Assembly (NCBI RefSeq): GCF_907165205.1
Contig: NC_058189.1
Coordinates: 2,544,501-2,608,500 of the forward strand
Source: Coccinella septempunctata
Taxonomy: Eukaryota; Arthropoda; Insecta; Coleoptera; Coccinellidae
Length of the DNA stretch: 64,000 nt
Reading direction: 5' to 3'
Shown one piece after another: positions 21,220 through 32,905 of the stretch. The notes beneath the pieces are model-generated. The model saw only the letters and a program-made list of their open reading frames with translations, ran no database searches and was not told the origin of the DNA. Each line of letters opens with the position of its first letter. Within the stretch, counting starts at the first letter, position 1. The position numbers and the translations under genes were made by a program.

Positions 21220-21685
21220 TTATCACACAGTAATCCACCGAATTTGCACTGAAAAACACTTAAAAACTGGGCACTTTAGGACTTATGACACCACTGCACT
21301 ATTTTAAACACTAAACAAGAAACCGTAAACACGTGAATTCTGCGATACCGGGAGGAAATATTTAACCTATAACTTCTTGAACCCTTTAGGACGTGAAGTT
21401 CATATCGCGAATATCGGACTCCCTGACAGTGTTGCCATTTTTCTGGCCACGGCTCGGGAGATAAAGACGGCTGTGACTAAACTGAACCTGCACCAGAATT
21501 CCATCAACCCCAGGAAATATTAATTGCAAGTCCTTGCAATGTATCCAATACAAATGCAGTACGATACACAAGAAAGTTATTCATCTTGGAAAGTTTTTGA
21601 TATAGAAGGAGAATTAACGAGAATGAACAATCAGATGAAAATGGCAAATATCTTGAGCTGAATACAGGGTCTTTCACGAGGAACC
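21220..21685. other. 5' flank of the THAP transposase
   Basis: Presumed 5' untranslated and promoter region. CGGACTCCCT at 21415-21424 matches 17914-17923 in direct orientation. A clear TATA box or inverted terminal repeat could not be identified. Confidence 0.35.
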
Positions 21686-23245
21686 TCACCCATATTTATA
21701 CGGGAAACTACTGAACGTATTTTCATGAAATTCAGCACTCATAAGTATATCACGATGCTGATGAAATCTAAAATATTTTCAAGGCATGAGCACCTCCGGT
21801 TTTTCCGGAAATGACGTCAACTTCCGTTTTTCAAATTAGAACACCATTTTTTTATTGCAGAAATAGATTCCTTAGAAAATTTCAAGTTATTTTGATGTAA
21901 CATTTTTCAGTTTTGGTTGGAAAATTCTCTCTGAGCGGGAAAATTCGAAAAAAAAATCGAAAATAGAGCTCCGCTGAAACAAGAATAACTTCGAGGTTTT
22001 TGGATGGAAAATTTTCATTTTTGGGATTTTTCAAGATGTAAGATTGATGTATCCACTTTAAAAATCGAAATCGCGATTCATGATACAGGGGGTGAAAAAA
22101 TCGCTTTCAAAGTTAGGGATGACAAAATCGTGAAAAATCAATTTTTTCAAATTAAAACCCCATTTTTTTATGGCAGATATTGAATCTACGTTAAAAAATA
22201 ATGTGAGTGTATGCATCACACCCTTGCCCTAAAATGGATATTTTCTGAGTTATTCACAAAAAACTGTTTTTCGTCTTGAATTTTCAGCTATTTCTTTTCC
22301 CTTCACGCCAAAAAGATGAAATTTTCAGGAACTCTTACTTAAACCATGTTTTAGATTTTACTACCCTAATATGCAAGAGAAAAAAGTTACAGGTTGTTCC
22401 TAAATAGATGGCGAATTTTGATTCGAATTTGTATCGGAAACCTCTTTATTTCAACTAATCGGCCATCGGTTTTCTCTCCAGTGATAAATGAATAATTCCT
22501 TATGAACCATATGCAAAAACTTACCATGTTTTACATTCGTTTTTTTGATGATAGATATCATTAATTACATCTGCCAAATTCCTCTTCATTCAGTAGCATT
22601 TTGTGTTTACTATTAATTTGGTGATAATTCGTATTAAGTTTTTGCCGTGAAGGGAAAAGAAATAGCTGAAAATTCAAGACGAAAAACAGTTTTTTGTGAA
22701 TAACTCAGAAAATATCCATTTTAGGGCAAGGGTGTGATGCATACACTCACATTATTTTTTAACGTAGATTCAATATCTGCCATAAAAAAATGGGGTTTTA
22801 ATTTGTAAAAATTGATTTTTCACGATTTTGTCATCCCTAACTTTGAAAGCGATTTTTTTACCCCCTGTATCATGAATCGCGATTTCGATTTTTAAAGTGG
22901 ATACATCAATCTTACATCTTGAAAAATCCCAAAAATGAAAATTTTCCATCCAAAAACCTCGAAGTTATTCTTGTTTCAGCGGAGCTCTATTTTCGATTTT
23001 TTTTTCGAATTTTCCCGCTCAGAGAAAATTTTCCAACCAAAACTGAAAAATGTGTCTAAGGAATCTATTTCTGCAATAAAAAAATGGGGTTCTAATTTGA
23101 AAAACGCAAGTTGACGTCATTTCCGGAAAAACCGGAGGTGCTCATCCCTTGAAAATATTTTAGATTTCATCAGCATTGTGAAATACTTATAAGTGCTGAA
23201 TTTCATGAAAATACGTTCAGTAGTTTCCCGTATAAATATGGGTGA
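21686..23245. repeat. Large fold-back (inverted repeat) element, ~1.56 kb
   Basis: The left arm (21686 to about 22312) begins TCACCCATATTTATACGGG. The right arm (about 22647-23245) ends CCCGTATAAATATGGGTGA and is its inverse over ~600 bp with few differences. Arms meet around a ~335-bp spacer at the paired CTTTTCCCTTCACG/CGTGAAGGGAAAAG. No protein is encoded and no target duplication is visible at the ends. A transcript through it would form a ~600-bp double-stranded RNA hairpin. Confidence 0.9.
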
Positions 23246-24573
23246 CTCATCAACGAATATCCTGAGAATTGACCCAGAGTAGGCTTCTGTGGTGGGTGAT
23301 TTTTGTTTGTTTCAATGCCAAAGAATGTAAGGATATTATGAGTGTTTTTTTTTATTCATTGTACCAACTCTCATATGTTATGAGTGTGATATAGAAAATA
23401 TTCAGCAACATCATTAGAAGATTTCTCTGTGTTTCAATTTCAAAAGAATCTAGTTCATTTTGAGGGTGAAATACGGAAATTTTTAGGGAGATGATAAAGT
23501 ATAGTTTTGGACCTATCGCTTTCGCCATTTTGCAACTACTATTAAAATATATATTTTTTTTATCAAAAAAAGGATATATCTTGAGTAATTTCTATGAAAA
23601 ATATCTCAACAATGTAGAATTACCAACTTCGTAAGTTTAAGCTACGCTTAAACAAGCAAGTCCCCCGGACTACCCCACTCGTGAACAAAAGCCTCGTTTT
23701 TTTAAAGTTGTTCTTTTTTTGATTCGCAAAATCTCCACATAAAATAAGACGAACTTTCTTATTTGTTTTCTATATTTTGGAAGTCAAGTTCAAAGGGATT
23801 ATACCGATACACAGGATATTCCTCGAGATCCTCGTTAAAATAGGTTGTTGAGTGTATGTTAATCTTCCACGCTATCGAACAGCCCTGAACACTTTCCCAA
23901 CAGTAACGAGTGTACTCCAGATAGTTTTGTTGTTGAAAACAAGTGTAATGGGGATAACTTCGCATTTGTGTTTCCCTAGCAGAGGCTTAGATTATCGACC
24001 GGTTGAGGATCCACCCCTCCATTATAAATGAAGGAGACAAAACTTACCCCCGCGATTACTGCGAGGTAAAAATGAAAATGGGTTTCCATTCATTTGCTTG
24101 AGTGTTTCCTCTTGAGAGCAACAAATAGAACATAATAATATATTATATTCGATTATTGCTTTCAACATGCAACAAGTATCAAGTATCGTTGAGCAAACTC
24201 ATAAAAATCGATTCGTAATGAGGAGTTTGATGAAATAATTTTTATTACAGCATGCAATAAGCACCACGGTGCTTCAACAGAAAAATTTATACAGGGTGTT
24301 CGCGCCATGGGGCAGCGGTCGATTACTCTAATTCAATTAACTTTACAAAAAAAAGTTTCAAGTAAAATTTTCCTCTTTTTAAGTAGAGCATCTCCTAAAA
24401 TTATTTAGAAAGATGTGTTTGGTTTCTTCTGCACAGCTATCAAATTCTTATTTTAAATGGAACATATATTTTTACATTTTGAATTCCTTGTTAAATTTGA
24501 ATATACTAAGTTTAATGACACAACGATGTTTGAAATCTCAACGGTTTTTGAGAAATTTTACTTCTTATTAATA
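23246..24573. other. Region between fold-back and Tc1 copy 2
   Basis: Largely AT-rich. A TACAGGGTGTTCG end-like sequence at about 24292 resembles termini of other repeats in the window. One possible exon (23759-23965) is listed separately. Confidence 0.35.
23759..23965 (-). CDS. Possible terminal exon, Cys/aromatic-rich (hypothetical)
   Basis: The minus frame MRSYPHYTCFQQQNYLEYTR continues for 68 residues, four of them Cys, and ends NIENK-stop. An acceptor-like CTCTGCTAG lies ~17 nt upstream of the Met. The composition (many Tyr, Phe, Cys, acidic residues) is unlike random AT-rich translation. I do not recognise a family and no partner exon was found. Confidence 0.22.
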   Translation of the reverse strand: MRSYPHYTCFQQQNYLEYTRYCWESVQGCSIAWKINIHSTTYFNEDLEEYPVYRYNPFELDFQNIENK

Positions 24574-26065
24574 CACTGCGCAAAAAAATTAACGCACATT
24601 CTGAAATTCTCAATTTTAATGAAAGTTAACTCTACATTGACTTTATAACTTATTTCTTATGTTCTCTCGGGAAGGTTTTGAACGAAACAAGACACATTAA
24701 ATGGAAGAAAAATTCAGGATTTCACCGAATCTTATGTGAAAGAAGAGAAATGAACAATTTTCAAAATACTGAAATGCTGATAAGTGATTTAATACTTGGT
24801 ATTTCTACCCCTTGCGTTAATTACAGCTCGGCAACGACGGTTCATACTCAAAATGAGTGATCTTAAAATGTTCTGATCTAATCCTTCCCAGATTTCTCCG
24901 AGTTGGATTCCGAAGTCATTAAGAGTAGCTGGATGATTTTCTGAACTTCTCAGCCTTCTATTGAGGTTGTCCCGAACCTGCTCAATCGGATTGAGATCTG
25001 GACTTCTTGCTGACCATTCCATTCGAGAGACTTCAACCTCTTCAAGGTACTCCTGAACGATGCGCGCACGATGGGGTCTGGCATTATCGTCCATAAAAAT
25101 GAAATTTTCACCAATGTATGGGGCAAATGGCACTACATGCTCTTCAAGAATGTTCCTTATATACTTATCAGCATTCATAGCTCCATTATCAACGACCACT
25201 AGGTCTGTGCGAGCAGTCAAAGATATTCCACCCCATACCATAATCGATCCTCCCCCGAAACCAGTAGTATTCAGGAAATTGCACTGAGCATATCTTTCAT
25301 GTGGACGTCTGTACACAAGGGAACGTCGATCACAATGGTAGAGGCAGAATCTAGACTCATCTGTGAAGAGAACTCTTTCCCAATCGGCCTCTTCCCAATG
25401 GATATGCTCTCTCGCAAAATCCAAACGCGCCCTTCGATGGGCTGGGGTAAAAGCTGGGCCTCTTGCCGCGACACGAGGCCTTAAATCATATTCTCTGAGG
25501 CGATTTTTTATTGTCTGAGTGCTAATTTGCACATCATGAGTTTGCTCAAGCTGAATTTGAAGGAGGCGAGCGGTTGCAAACCGTTGTCTCAACGAAGAAA
25601 CTCTCAAGTAACGTTCTTGAATGGCAGTTGTTATCCGTGGTCTACCCTGTCCTGGTCTTCGGACATTCATACCTGTCTCCCTGAATCGCTGCAACATTCT
25701 GGACACACTTGTATGTCCAACCTTCTTCTCGCAAAATTACCGCTTGGGCATATTCCTCTTGGGTCAAATTGCGTGTTTCGCGTTGCATAGCGATCGAGTG
25801 TAGAAAATCAAACGAAAGAAAAACTATTGATCACTAGAATTGATCGAGAACAACTGATTTTAGAATGGAGCCAATACATTCAAAATCTGATAATATCATC
25901 TTTTTTTATTCCTGCTGGGAAAAAACATCTGTATTGAAGAAAACCGTTGAAAGTGGATAACATATGCATGCATAATTCTGATAAAAATAATTTTCATTGA
26001 GAACACCTTCAGTTGTAGAATAAATTTGAGATTTCCATAATGTGCGTTAATTTTTTTGCGCAGTG
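24574..26065 (-). mobile_element. Tc1 family element, copy 2 (1492 bp)
   Basis: Inverted termini CACTGCGCAAAAAAATTAACG at both ends, flanked by TA at 24572-24573 and 26066-26067. Orientation is minus. Compared with copies 3 and 5 it lacks 35 bp in the transposase N-terminus at a TGTATG direct repeat. Confidence 0.93.
24789..25788 (-). pseudogene. Tc1 transposase with N-terminal frameshift (copy 2)
   Basis: The start codon MQRETRNLTQEE is at 25788. A 35-bp deletion around 25711 removes the TRIAERFGVSH part of the first helix-turn-helix and shifts the frame. After that a 305-residue frame starting MSRMLQRF is open to the end and keeps FTDESRF, MDDNARPH and NPIEQ, i.e. the DD34E triad. Without the first DNA-binding helices it is unlikely to be functional. 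Confidence 0.9.
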
Positions 26066-26100
26066 TATTTTGATAGTTTGAGGTACTTACATAAAGGACT

Positions 26101-26527
26101 ATAGCTCCGTCCCTATTCTATGTAATTGATTCAAATTTGGACTGTGTCTAGTCAATAAACGAAACACTATATATTTCCTTCGTGAATAACCAAATTATAT
26201 ACCGGGTCCACGAAAACGTAGTTCCATTATAAAAACAGAAATTCATCGAAATCTCCATTTTTTTAAATGGCAACTCATATTTTTTTCTGTTCATTATTTG
26301 AAATAACTAAAAGCGAACAAAAAATTTTTAAATCATGAACAGAAAAAAATATGGGTTGCCATAAAAAAATGAAGATTTTGATGAATTTCTGTTTTGATAA
26401 TGGATCTACGTTTTCGTGGATCCTGTATATAATATGGTTTATTTACCAATAAAATGTTTAGTGTTTCGTTTATTGACTAGACACAGTCCAAATTTGAATC
26501 GATTACATAGAATAGGGACGGAGCTAT
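26101..26527. repeat. Small fold-back element, ~430 bp
   Basis: The left end reads GCTCCGTCCCTATTCTATGT. The right end, ACATAGAATAGGGACGGAGC finishing near 26526, is its inverse. The arms extend ~200 bp with a short centre near 26310 (CTGTTCATTATTTG / CATGAACAG). The right arm abuts the retrotransposon fragment at 26526. Confidence 0.85.
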
Positions 26528-27070
26528 GGTCTTGCAACTGCTACTGATTTGGGTACCTGAACACTCTGGCTTCATAGGCAACGAAGTATCGGATGCTCTA
26601 GCCAGAGAAGACGCAACATCAGCGCTTATTGGCTCGGAACCAAGTATAGGAATTTCCAATTCCTTAATCAGGGAACGGAACAACAGCTGGATAAGGCAAA
26701 AGGTTCTGGAGTACTGGCGGAACCGTCCTGGACTGGGTCACTCGTACAGGGCTATTTCAGTGCATCCCAGCCCGTACACCAGTCGTTGGCTAGGATTTTC
26801 TAGAACCAATCTGTGATCTATCATGGCGGTTTTCACAAGACATCGTAGACTCAGAGCCCATCTTAAAAAACTCAGCATCGTCAATGACCCGCTCTGCAGA
26901 CTCTGCTTAGAGGAGGACGAAACGATTGAACACATCCTCTGTGACTCTGTGACAGGATCAGACTTGGAGTATTTGGTTTTCCGAAGATGGTCCTAGAGGA
27001 ACTCAAGAATCACTCCCCCTCCGACATCATCTCCTTTTTAAGTAGGATGGGACTGGAGAGAGAGATCTAG
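26526..27070 (+). pseudogene. Non-LTR retrotransposon tail (RNase H and zinc knuckle), broken
   Basis: The frame includes IWVPEHSGFIGNEVSDALAR, the end of an RNase H domain typical of Jockey/R1-like elements. After an in-frame TGA (26814-26816) it continues in the same frame to CRLCLEEDETIEHILCDS, the C-terminal CxxC...H...C knuckle. A frameshift near 26987 carries the last residues (DIISFLSRMGLEREI) to a TAG at 27068-27070. Intact elements copy themselves through RNA; this fragment lacks reverse transcriptase and is dead. Confidence 0.8.
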
Positions 27071-28489
27071 CTCTACGAGCTTGCCTGTGTGCAACAATAG
27101 ACCGCTTGGTCGCAGTGGCAGGTTTGGTCGAACATACCCAGCAATCAGTATAATCAGTATACTCTTACTTTCGTTTCGAAGAGGGTCGAGTTCCATGATT
27201 GAATTGCATCATGAACTCACTATACACTATACATCCGCGTATTATCTCTCTCATGCGTTGTGACGTATCGAATCGATTGTATTCAAAATTCAATTCGTTG
27301 CTGCAGCATTGCTATTTCTCCATTTATATCCCTCAGAATCCGACCTTGTACGCCACGGGCAATTGCATGATAAACCACTTTTCAGGGAGGGTTAGGACTA
27401 GGAGATACATCGGATGCTCCGTATCAACATGAATGATAACTATCCTCTGATACCCCCGTCTGAAGGCTTTGACATATTGTGTTCGTGGAAACAACCCATC
27501 AGTTAGCCGACGAAGAGATTGGTTTAAGTTATTAACGGATTTGTTTTCAGTTATTATACAGGGTATTCCAAATTGCTGATTTTGGCTGTTTCTGGTACTT
27601 CCGGACTAGATAGGTATGAAAACGTTGAAAGGAGTCTTGGGCTCGATTTTACATTAGTGGAAACCGCTTCACGATATCTTCATTTGCCTTGAAGATATGT
27701 ATAACCAAATTTTGATATATTGTCGATTTATTCCATGATAGACATTTCAACCACTGCCCAGTTAACAATTTCATCATGAAAAGTCTAACGCCTATCAGAA
27801 ATCGTTTTCACTGTAGTTGCAACAATCTGTGAGTAGGTACGATTCATCATGAAACAGGTAGAAAATCAACCACCCAAATTTTCAAAAACGAGAAGCGAAA
27901 GTTATCAGTATTTGTGGATCTGATGCAATGTTAATTAGTTCTGACTTACCATCTGTCTATATATAATACTCGATATAATATATGAGACTGTATTCGTAAG
28001 TTTATCATGGGAAATTGGAAAATGTTTATTTAATATGCGTTTGGAGAACATAAGCTACAAAAGACTTGAAAAATAACTTTAGGACAATCATGAGGAGAAA
28101 ATTATTATGTTAGAACTATTCAGAGGCGGACTACAAGATTATCGAAAACCGTTAAAAATAAAGGGTGGCTTGGATTACAAAAAAGAACATACTCAGAAAA
28201 ATGTTCATTAACCATTAATGAAAATTCAATAACTATCATTAAAAAATTTAATACTTTATGGGACAGGTAAAAAGTTTAATAACTGCAAATAAAACCATTT
28301 ACCTGAAAATGCTCATCTATTATAACAGGTAAACGGTTTAATAGTAGCAATAGAACTAAAGGTCCAACACAATGATAGAAATATTCAATAATGTGAACTA
28401 AACAGTTCAATAAACGTAGATTTGAAATTTCATTTCACATTTAGGAAATCTGTTGGATAATAACATATACAACATTTAGTAGTGACAGG
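27071..28489. other. Repeat-poor AT-rich sequence
   Basis: No gene supported. TATACAGGGTATTCC at about 27555 looks like the end of a repeat of the TACAGGGT type; TAACCCTGTATAA at about 28914 could be its partner, but the matching arm is only ~11 bp. Confidence 0.35.
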
Positions 28490-28710
28490 CTGTAGTTCTC
28501 AGATTTATTACTAGAAGAGTTGCTTCTTCGGAATATGCATCACTTTCTGATCTGTGATGATTTTTCTGGAAGATAAGCGACTCTAAAGGGGACCTTAGAA
28601 AAATGCCCAAAAAGTTGGGGTCAATTAAAAATTCGTCAAGACCGAACAGAAGAATTGCTTCTTTGGAATGTGCATCACTTTTCGATCTGTGATGCAGTAT
28701 AATCGCGATA
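28490..28710 (+). repeat. Two diverged units of the 48.8-49.5 kb minisatellite
   Basis: TTCTCAGATTTATTACTAGA, then GAGTTGCTTCTTCGGAATATGC and GATCTGTGATGA, match the unit of the array at 48785-49530. A second half-unit (GAATTGCTTCTTTGGAATGTG) follows ~150 bp on. So the array unit is also dispersed and is probably part of a mobile repeat. Confidence 0.6.
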
Positions 28711-30568
28711 TAGTATTATGACTACAAACCGAATTTCGTGTAGTTATCTCCAAAAACAAATGAGTTTTAGACAAAATAAGATAATCTTGATTTTCAGTTT
28801 TTTCGAGATATCTCAGAAACTATCAGAGATATTTTGGAACTGTTTTGTAGTTTAAGCCAGCCTGTACTTTTAACGGTTTTCGATATCCTTATACTGTACC
28901 TTTAAATAGTTGTAACCCTGTATAAAATCAAATGTAGTGTTGAAAATTCTGTTAGGTGTGTAGGAGATTTCGATGGTGTTCTGTAGAGAAATCGAATAAT
29001 TAATTCTACTATCGATCGAAGAATATTTTGGGAGGTAGGTAAAAGAACTTTTCTGCAAACTCGCTATCGAATTTCTCTCTCAAATCTTGAAACACAAGGA
29101 ACAATAGTAAAAAATTTGTTGGGTAAGATGCTTCTGCATAAGGAGGTATACATTATTCGTCACGAGCATTTTTTTTACAAAAAAATAGCCTGACATATAC
29201 GAAAATTTTCGAATAAAAAGTAAGTAAATCTAAAAATTTCAATATATTGTTTCAGTAAGGATCTTGATTGTGAAATAGGCAATAATGTTCTTTAAAATCT
29301 GCTTTTGACAAATAGTGCATATCTTATTAACGCAGAAACATTTTCTACAAACGAATATGTAGATTAAAGATGTTTTCAGACATGTTAGTACAATTATTAG
29401 TTGTTCTTCAGACGTTGGAAGACCTATCATAAGTTTCAAGAAAAATGATTTCTATGTGCATTTCAATTAATTTGAAAGAATGTGACAAATTGTCATAAAA
29501 TAATACTGAAATATGATTATAGGAATGCAGTTCGACGAAACAGATTTTCATATATCCTACGTATTTGAAAATGACCATCTCAAATATCTTATTGCTCCTG
29601 TTGGGGACGTAAGTAACAATTAGATATACTGAGTATATTTGGGAGGGATATTGACTGGAATCTGTTTATTCAAATCGTGTCAGTTCTCAAAATTGATGGA
29701 AAGAAGGGCCAGATTTTACAAGGAGAAGAACATATTGGTGAATCCTAGTTTTTCTCCTCTTTGAAATATCTACGAAAAAAAGACTATTAGACGCCACTGG
29801 TCAAATATCCGCTAGATCTCAAATGGCTACTAGAAGGAAACTGCTAACTCCACACCAGTTTTTATTTATGAGTTGGGGATATTATTTTTTCTACGAACCT
29901 TTTTTCACCCATTTTTAAGGAGAAGTGCGAGAGAATTGTATTCAGATGGACACTCGACTCTGTGATGGGTCGATAAATACAGGTAATATTGTTTATCTAC
30001 CATTAAAAATCAAAATCGACTGGTCCTTATTTGCTCAAAAATATTGTCTCTTCTTGGCCAATAATGTTCATCTGGACGCATCTTTTCTCGATCTGTATCT
30101 GAATAGAAGTCTAAATATATCATATCCCGGCTAATGATCCACCCTGAAGCCATAATCCAATTTCAAAAGCTTCAATATTGGCTGAAATAATGTTTCATCA
30201 ACGGATATTACGGGTTACGTTTTGTTCGGGCATTAATACTCCAGCAGTTCGGAAACCAGAAACCTTACAGTTTCTTTGTTCGACACAAAGAAGCCCTCAT
30301 GGGGATAACCTGAGGAATAAATCTACTTGTTGGGGTTAGAAAAGCGTATAAATCATTGAATTAGTTCGTCAGCTCATCTATTCTGATTATGAAGGAGACA
30401 ATAGATTCTCAGATACCATTATTAATAAAAGCCACGCCATTTAATGAAATGATAATTCCGAAATGCATACTTGGAAGAAATAAGATGCGAATTTGTATCG
30501 AAACCAATTTCTTCAAGGCTTAATTTTTTTTCAATATCACAACAAGCATATCTTTGTTGAACTTCTTG
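28711..30568. other. Unique AT-rich sequence upstream of mariner copy 1
   Basis: No supported gene except one candidate small exon at 29525-29608. Confidence 0.35.
29525..29608 (+). CDS. Possible first or internal exon (28 codons)
   Basis: An ATG-led frame (MQFDETDFHISYVFENDH...) ends in phase 0 at a strong donor, GGGGAC/GTAAGT. It has no signal peptide and cannot be linked by phase to the LRR gene downstream. Support is limited to the donor and the composition. Confidence 0.2.
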
Positions 30569-31614
30569 TACGAGGATGTATTGATATCTAGTTAGCCTAG
30601 ACCAGTTCCATGCATGAAAAAAATATTGTGTTACCATAGCAACGTACAATAACTCATTAGAAGTGTCAGTGTGAAGTTTGAGGTCAAAAAAGTAAACCAG
30701 CGTTACGCAATAAATTAAAAGAAAGAAGATGTGCACTGAAATTGTGAAAATCGAAAAATTGGGAGTATCAAGTACCTGTATTTAAAAGGGTTACGAGGTA
30801 GGCAGATTTACGAAGATATGCTTAATACCCTTGGTGATCAATATGCTTCGTATGCGACCGTGAAAAATTGGACTGCAAGCTTCAAATGAGGTAAATTTTC
30901 CATTGAAGATGATGATCGATCGTGAAGGCCAGTTTCTGTGTCAGTCCCCGAAAATATCGATGCAGTTCATGACATGATTTTACCAGACCGTCGAATTGGG
31001 CTAAAGCCTAAAGCGGATATCTGAAGCGTTGAATATTTCATACGAACGCTTTCATCATATAGTTCACGTCAATTTGGACGTGAGAAAAATTGCTGCAAAA
31101 TGGATCTCCAAATGTTTGAGTGTTGACGAAAAGCGTATGCAAGGGAAGAAGCATCGCGTTCGATCTGTGCTCGATTTGAAAACGATGTAGACTTCGTAAG
31201 CCGATTTGTCACTAAGGATGAGACTTGGTTATATTTCTACGACCCAGAAACAAAGCAACAATTGATGGAATGGCGACACTCTGGTTCTTCAAGACCTGAG
31301 AAGTTTCGTGTCCAAAAATCTGCTGGAAAAGTTCTTGCTTCAGTTTTTTGGGTTTGCCATGGAGTAATCATGCTTGATTTTTTTGGATAAAAGTAGAACA
31401 ATAACCGGAGATTACTATTCGTCATTACTGACCTAAATTTTCTTTCAACGAGGAGGTAATAAAAGCTATGGAGGCCTGGTTTGCAGAGCGAGAAGAAAAA
31501 ATTTTTTGGAAAGGTCTAGAGACGTTGCAGGTTCGCTGTAATAAATATATCCAATTATTTATAAATTTTCTTTGGTTCTACAGTGGGTTGAGAATTTTTC
31601 AATATATCCTCGTA
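30569..31614 (+). mobile_element. mariner element, copy 1 (deleted)
   Basis: The 5' end TACGAGGATGTATTGATATC and the 3' end GAATTTTTCAATATATCCTC-GTA are the imperfect inverted ends also seen at 45320, 45862 and 47150. The 3' half of the transposase gene is internally deleted. It ends 60 bp before an LRR exon acceptor, so it sits in an intron of that gene or directly upstream of it. Confidence 0.88.
30731..31545 (+). pseudogene. mariner transposase remnant (copy 1)
   Basis: Fragments in different frames resemble an irritans/mellifera-like mariner transposase: NTLGDQYASYATVKNWTASF-like residues near 30830, YDPETKQQLMEWRHSG near 31240, and the end EAWFAEREEKIFWKGLETLQ near 31470. The second catalytic region (LQDNAPAH) is deleted at about 31436, and several frameshifts precede it. 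Confidence 0.85.
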
Positions 31615-31674
31615 TCTTTTTGTATTGATTATCTCTACTTTCTTGAATACTCGAAATGAATACGATACTTTCAG

Positions 31675-32843
31675 GGTCTCTTCAGAAAAGCACTGTTTGA
31701 TGACCGTTCACAAACTGAGTTGCACTTACGATCCCTCAGAAGAGAGGTCTTTGTTCATTCAAAAGACAGACATCAAAACGCTAGATCTGTCAGGAAGTAT
31801 GATCAATGAGGTAGTTCGATCTTCAATAAGGGAATACGGAAACCTCGAGGAACTGAGCCTTTCCAATTGTAGAATAAAACGTTTAGAAAATGGAACATTC
31901 GCTGATCTTCAAAAGCTCATCAAGCTGAATTTATCCGATAACCTGCTGACGACATTCAACGGTCACTCTTTCGAAAGAATGAGTTCGTTAAATATAATGA
32001 TTCTGTCAAATAATTTATTGGAAACCTTGAGTGATATGCACTTGGAAGCCTTTCCAAAATTGAAGGTCTTGGATATTTCAGGTGTGGCAAGTCTTTTTGA
32101 ATCTTTATTGTGTATAATATCAATTTTTTCATCAATAAATTCATTTTTATTACGAAAAAGGAATCCGTTTTTCAGGTAATCAGTTGCAAAGTCTGCCAGA
32201 AGAAGTAATGTACAAAATACAAAACGATCCTGCATTTTCTCTTTACGCTGGAAATAATCCATGGAATTGTAATTCTATCATTTGGAAAAAATATTTCGAA
32301 AGGAATGAAGAGTTGAAGAAAAAATTCTGTTCACCTGTCAGCCATTCATTCTTAGGAATATTGAAAGATAGAGAAGGAAGAACGATAATGCAAAGCAAGA
32401 CAACTGTTATACGTGAGAGCTGTGGTTTCGTTAAATGCAAATGGTGGATAATTGGATCTGTTTGGATTGGTGTAATCCTAGGAAATCTTAATAAGCTGAA
32501 TAAGTTATTGTATCAGTCAAGATGTAGAAAAAAGAAAGTACTTGGTAAGGAGATATTTGCCTACACAACATTTATTAGTGGGAGCTCCCACCAAAGTAGC
32601 GTAAGCACTGACATGGCACATACATGACAAAGGCGATGCATAATTTCAGGTCGTTCATCATGTTGATCCTGAATAGATATATTTTACAACTAAATATTCT
32701 TAGATCACATATTCTTCTATAAGTCAATCAGTCTTTTATTCACAGAAAAGTCTGTGGGGACGGAAGCAGAAGTTCATCATTTGTTAAGACAAGAAAGAGT
32801 TGCCCTTGGCGTCGAAGAGACAGAATTGAAATCGAAAAATTAG
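31675..32843 (+). CDS. Leucine-rich-repeat membrane protein, C-terminal exons (partial gene)
   Basis: Three exons join in phase: 31675-32081, 32176-32544 and 32746-32843 (stop TAG). Introns are 94 and 201 bp with GT-AG ends. The joined part reads a Cys-bearing N-terminal cap (CLMTVHKLSC), about five LRRs (LDLSG, LSLSNCRI, LNLSDNLL, MILSNNLL, then LDISGNQL across the first junction), a C-terminal cap starting NNPWNCN with C at FCSP, a single transmembrane helix (WWIIGSVWIGVILGNL) and a ~55-residue cytoplasmic tail. This fits a single-pass LRR surface receptor or adhesion protein. The signal peptide exon is not in view; entry phase 2 at 31675 implies an upstream exon, perhaps beyond mariner copy 1. 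An ATTAAA lies 57 bp after the stop. Confidence 0.8.
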
Positions 32844-32899
32844 TTCTTAGTATTTATTGTTGTTATAAAATGTTTGTCGTGAGAATAATTTTGATTGTC

Positions 32900-32905
32900 A
32901 TTAAA
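32900..32905 (+). promoter_or_regulatory. Probable polyadenylation signal ATTAAA (LRR gene)
   Basis: ATTAAA, the common variant hexamer, 57 bp downstream of the LRR stop codon and followed by T-rich sequence. Confidence 0.4.

Noticed and set aside
27555..28922. Possible element bounded by TATACAGGGT ends
   Set aside because: The inverted match is only ~11 bp and the body shows no repeat elsewhere in the window.
30422..30736. Minus frame of ~100 residues with hydrophobic sequence, repeated at 45805-46074
   Set aside because: Both lie antisense to the 5' end of mariner copies. The shared sequence is the element, not a conserved protein.
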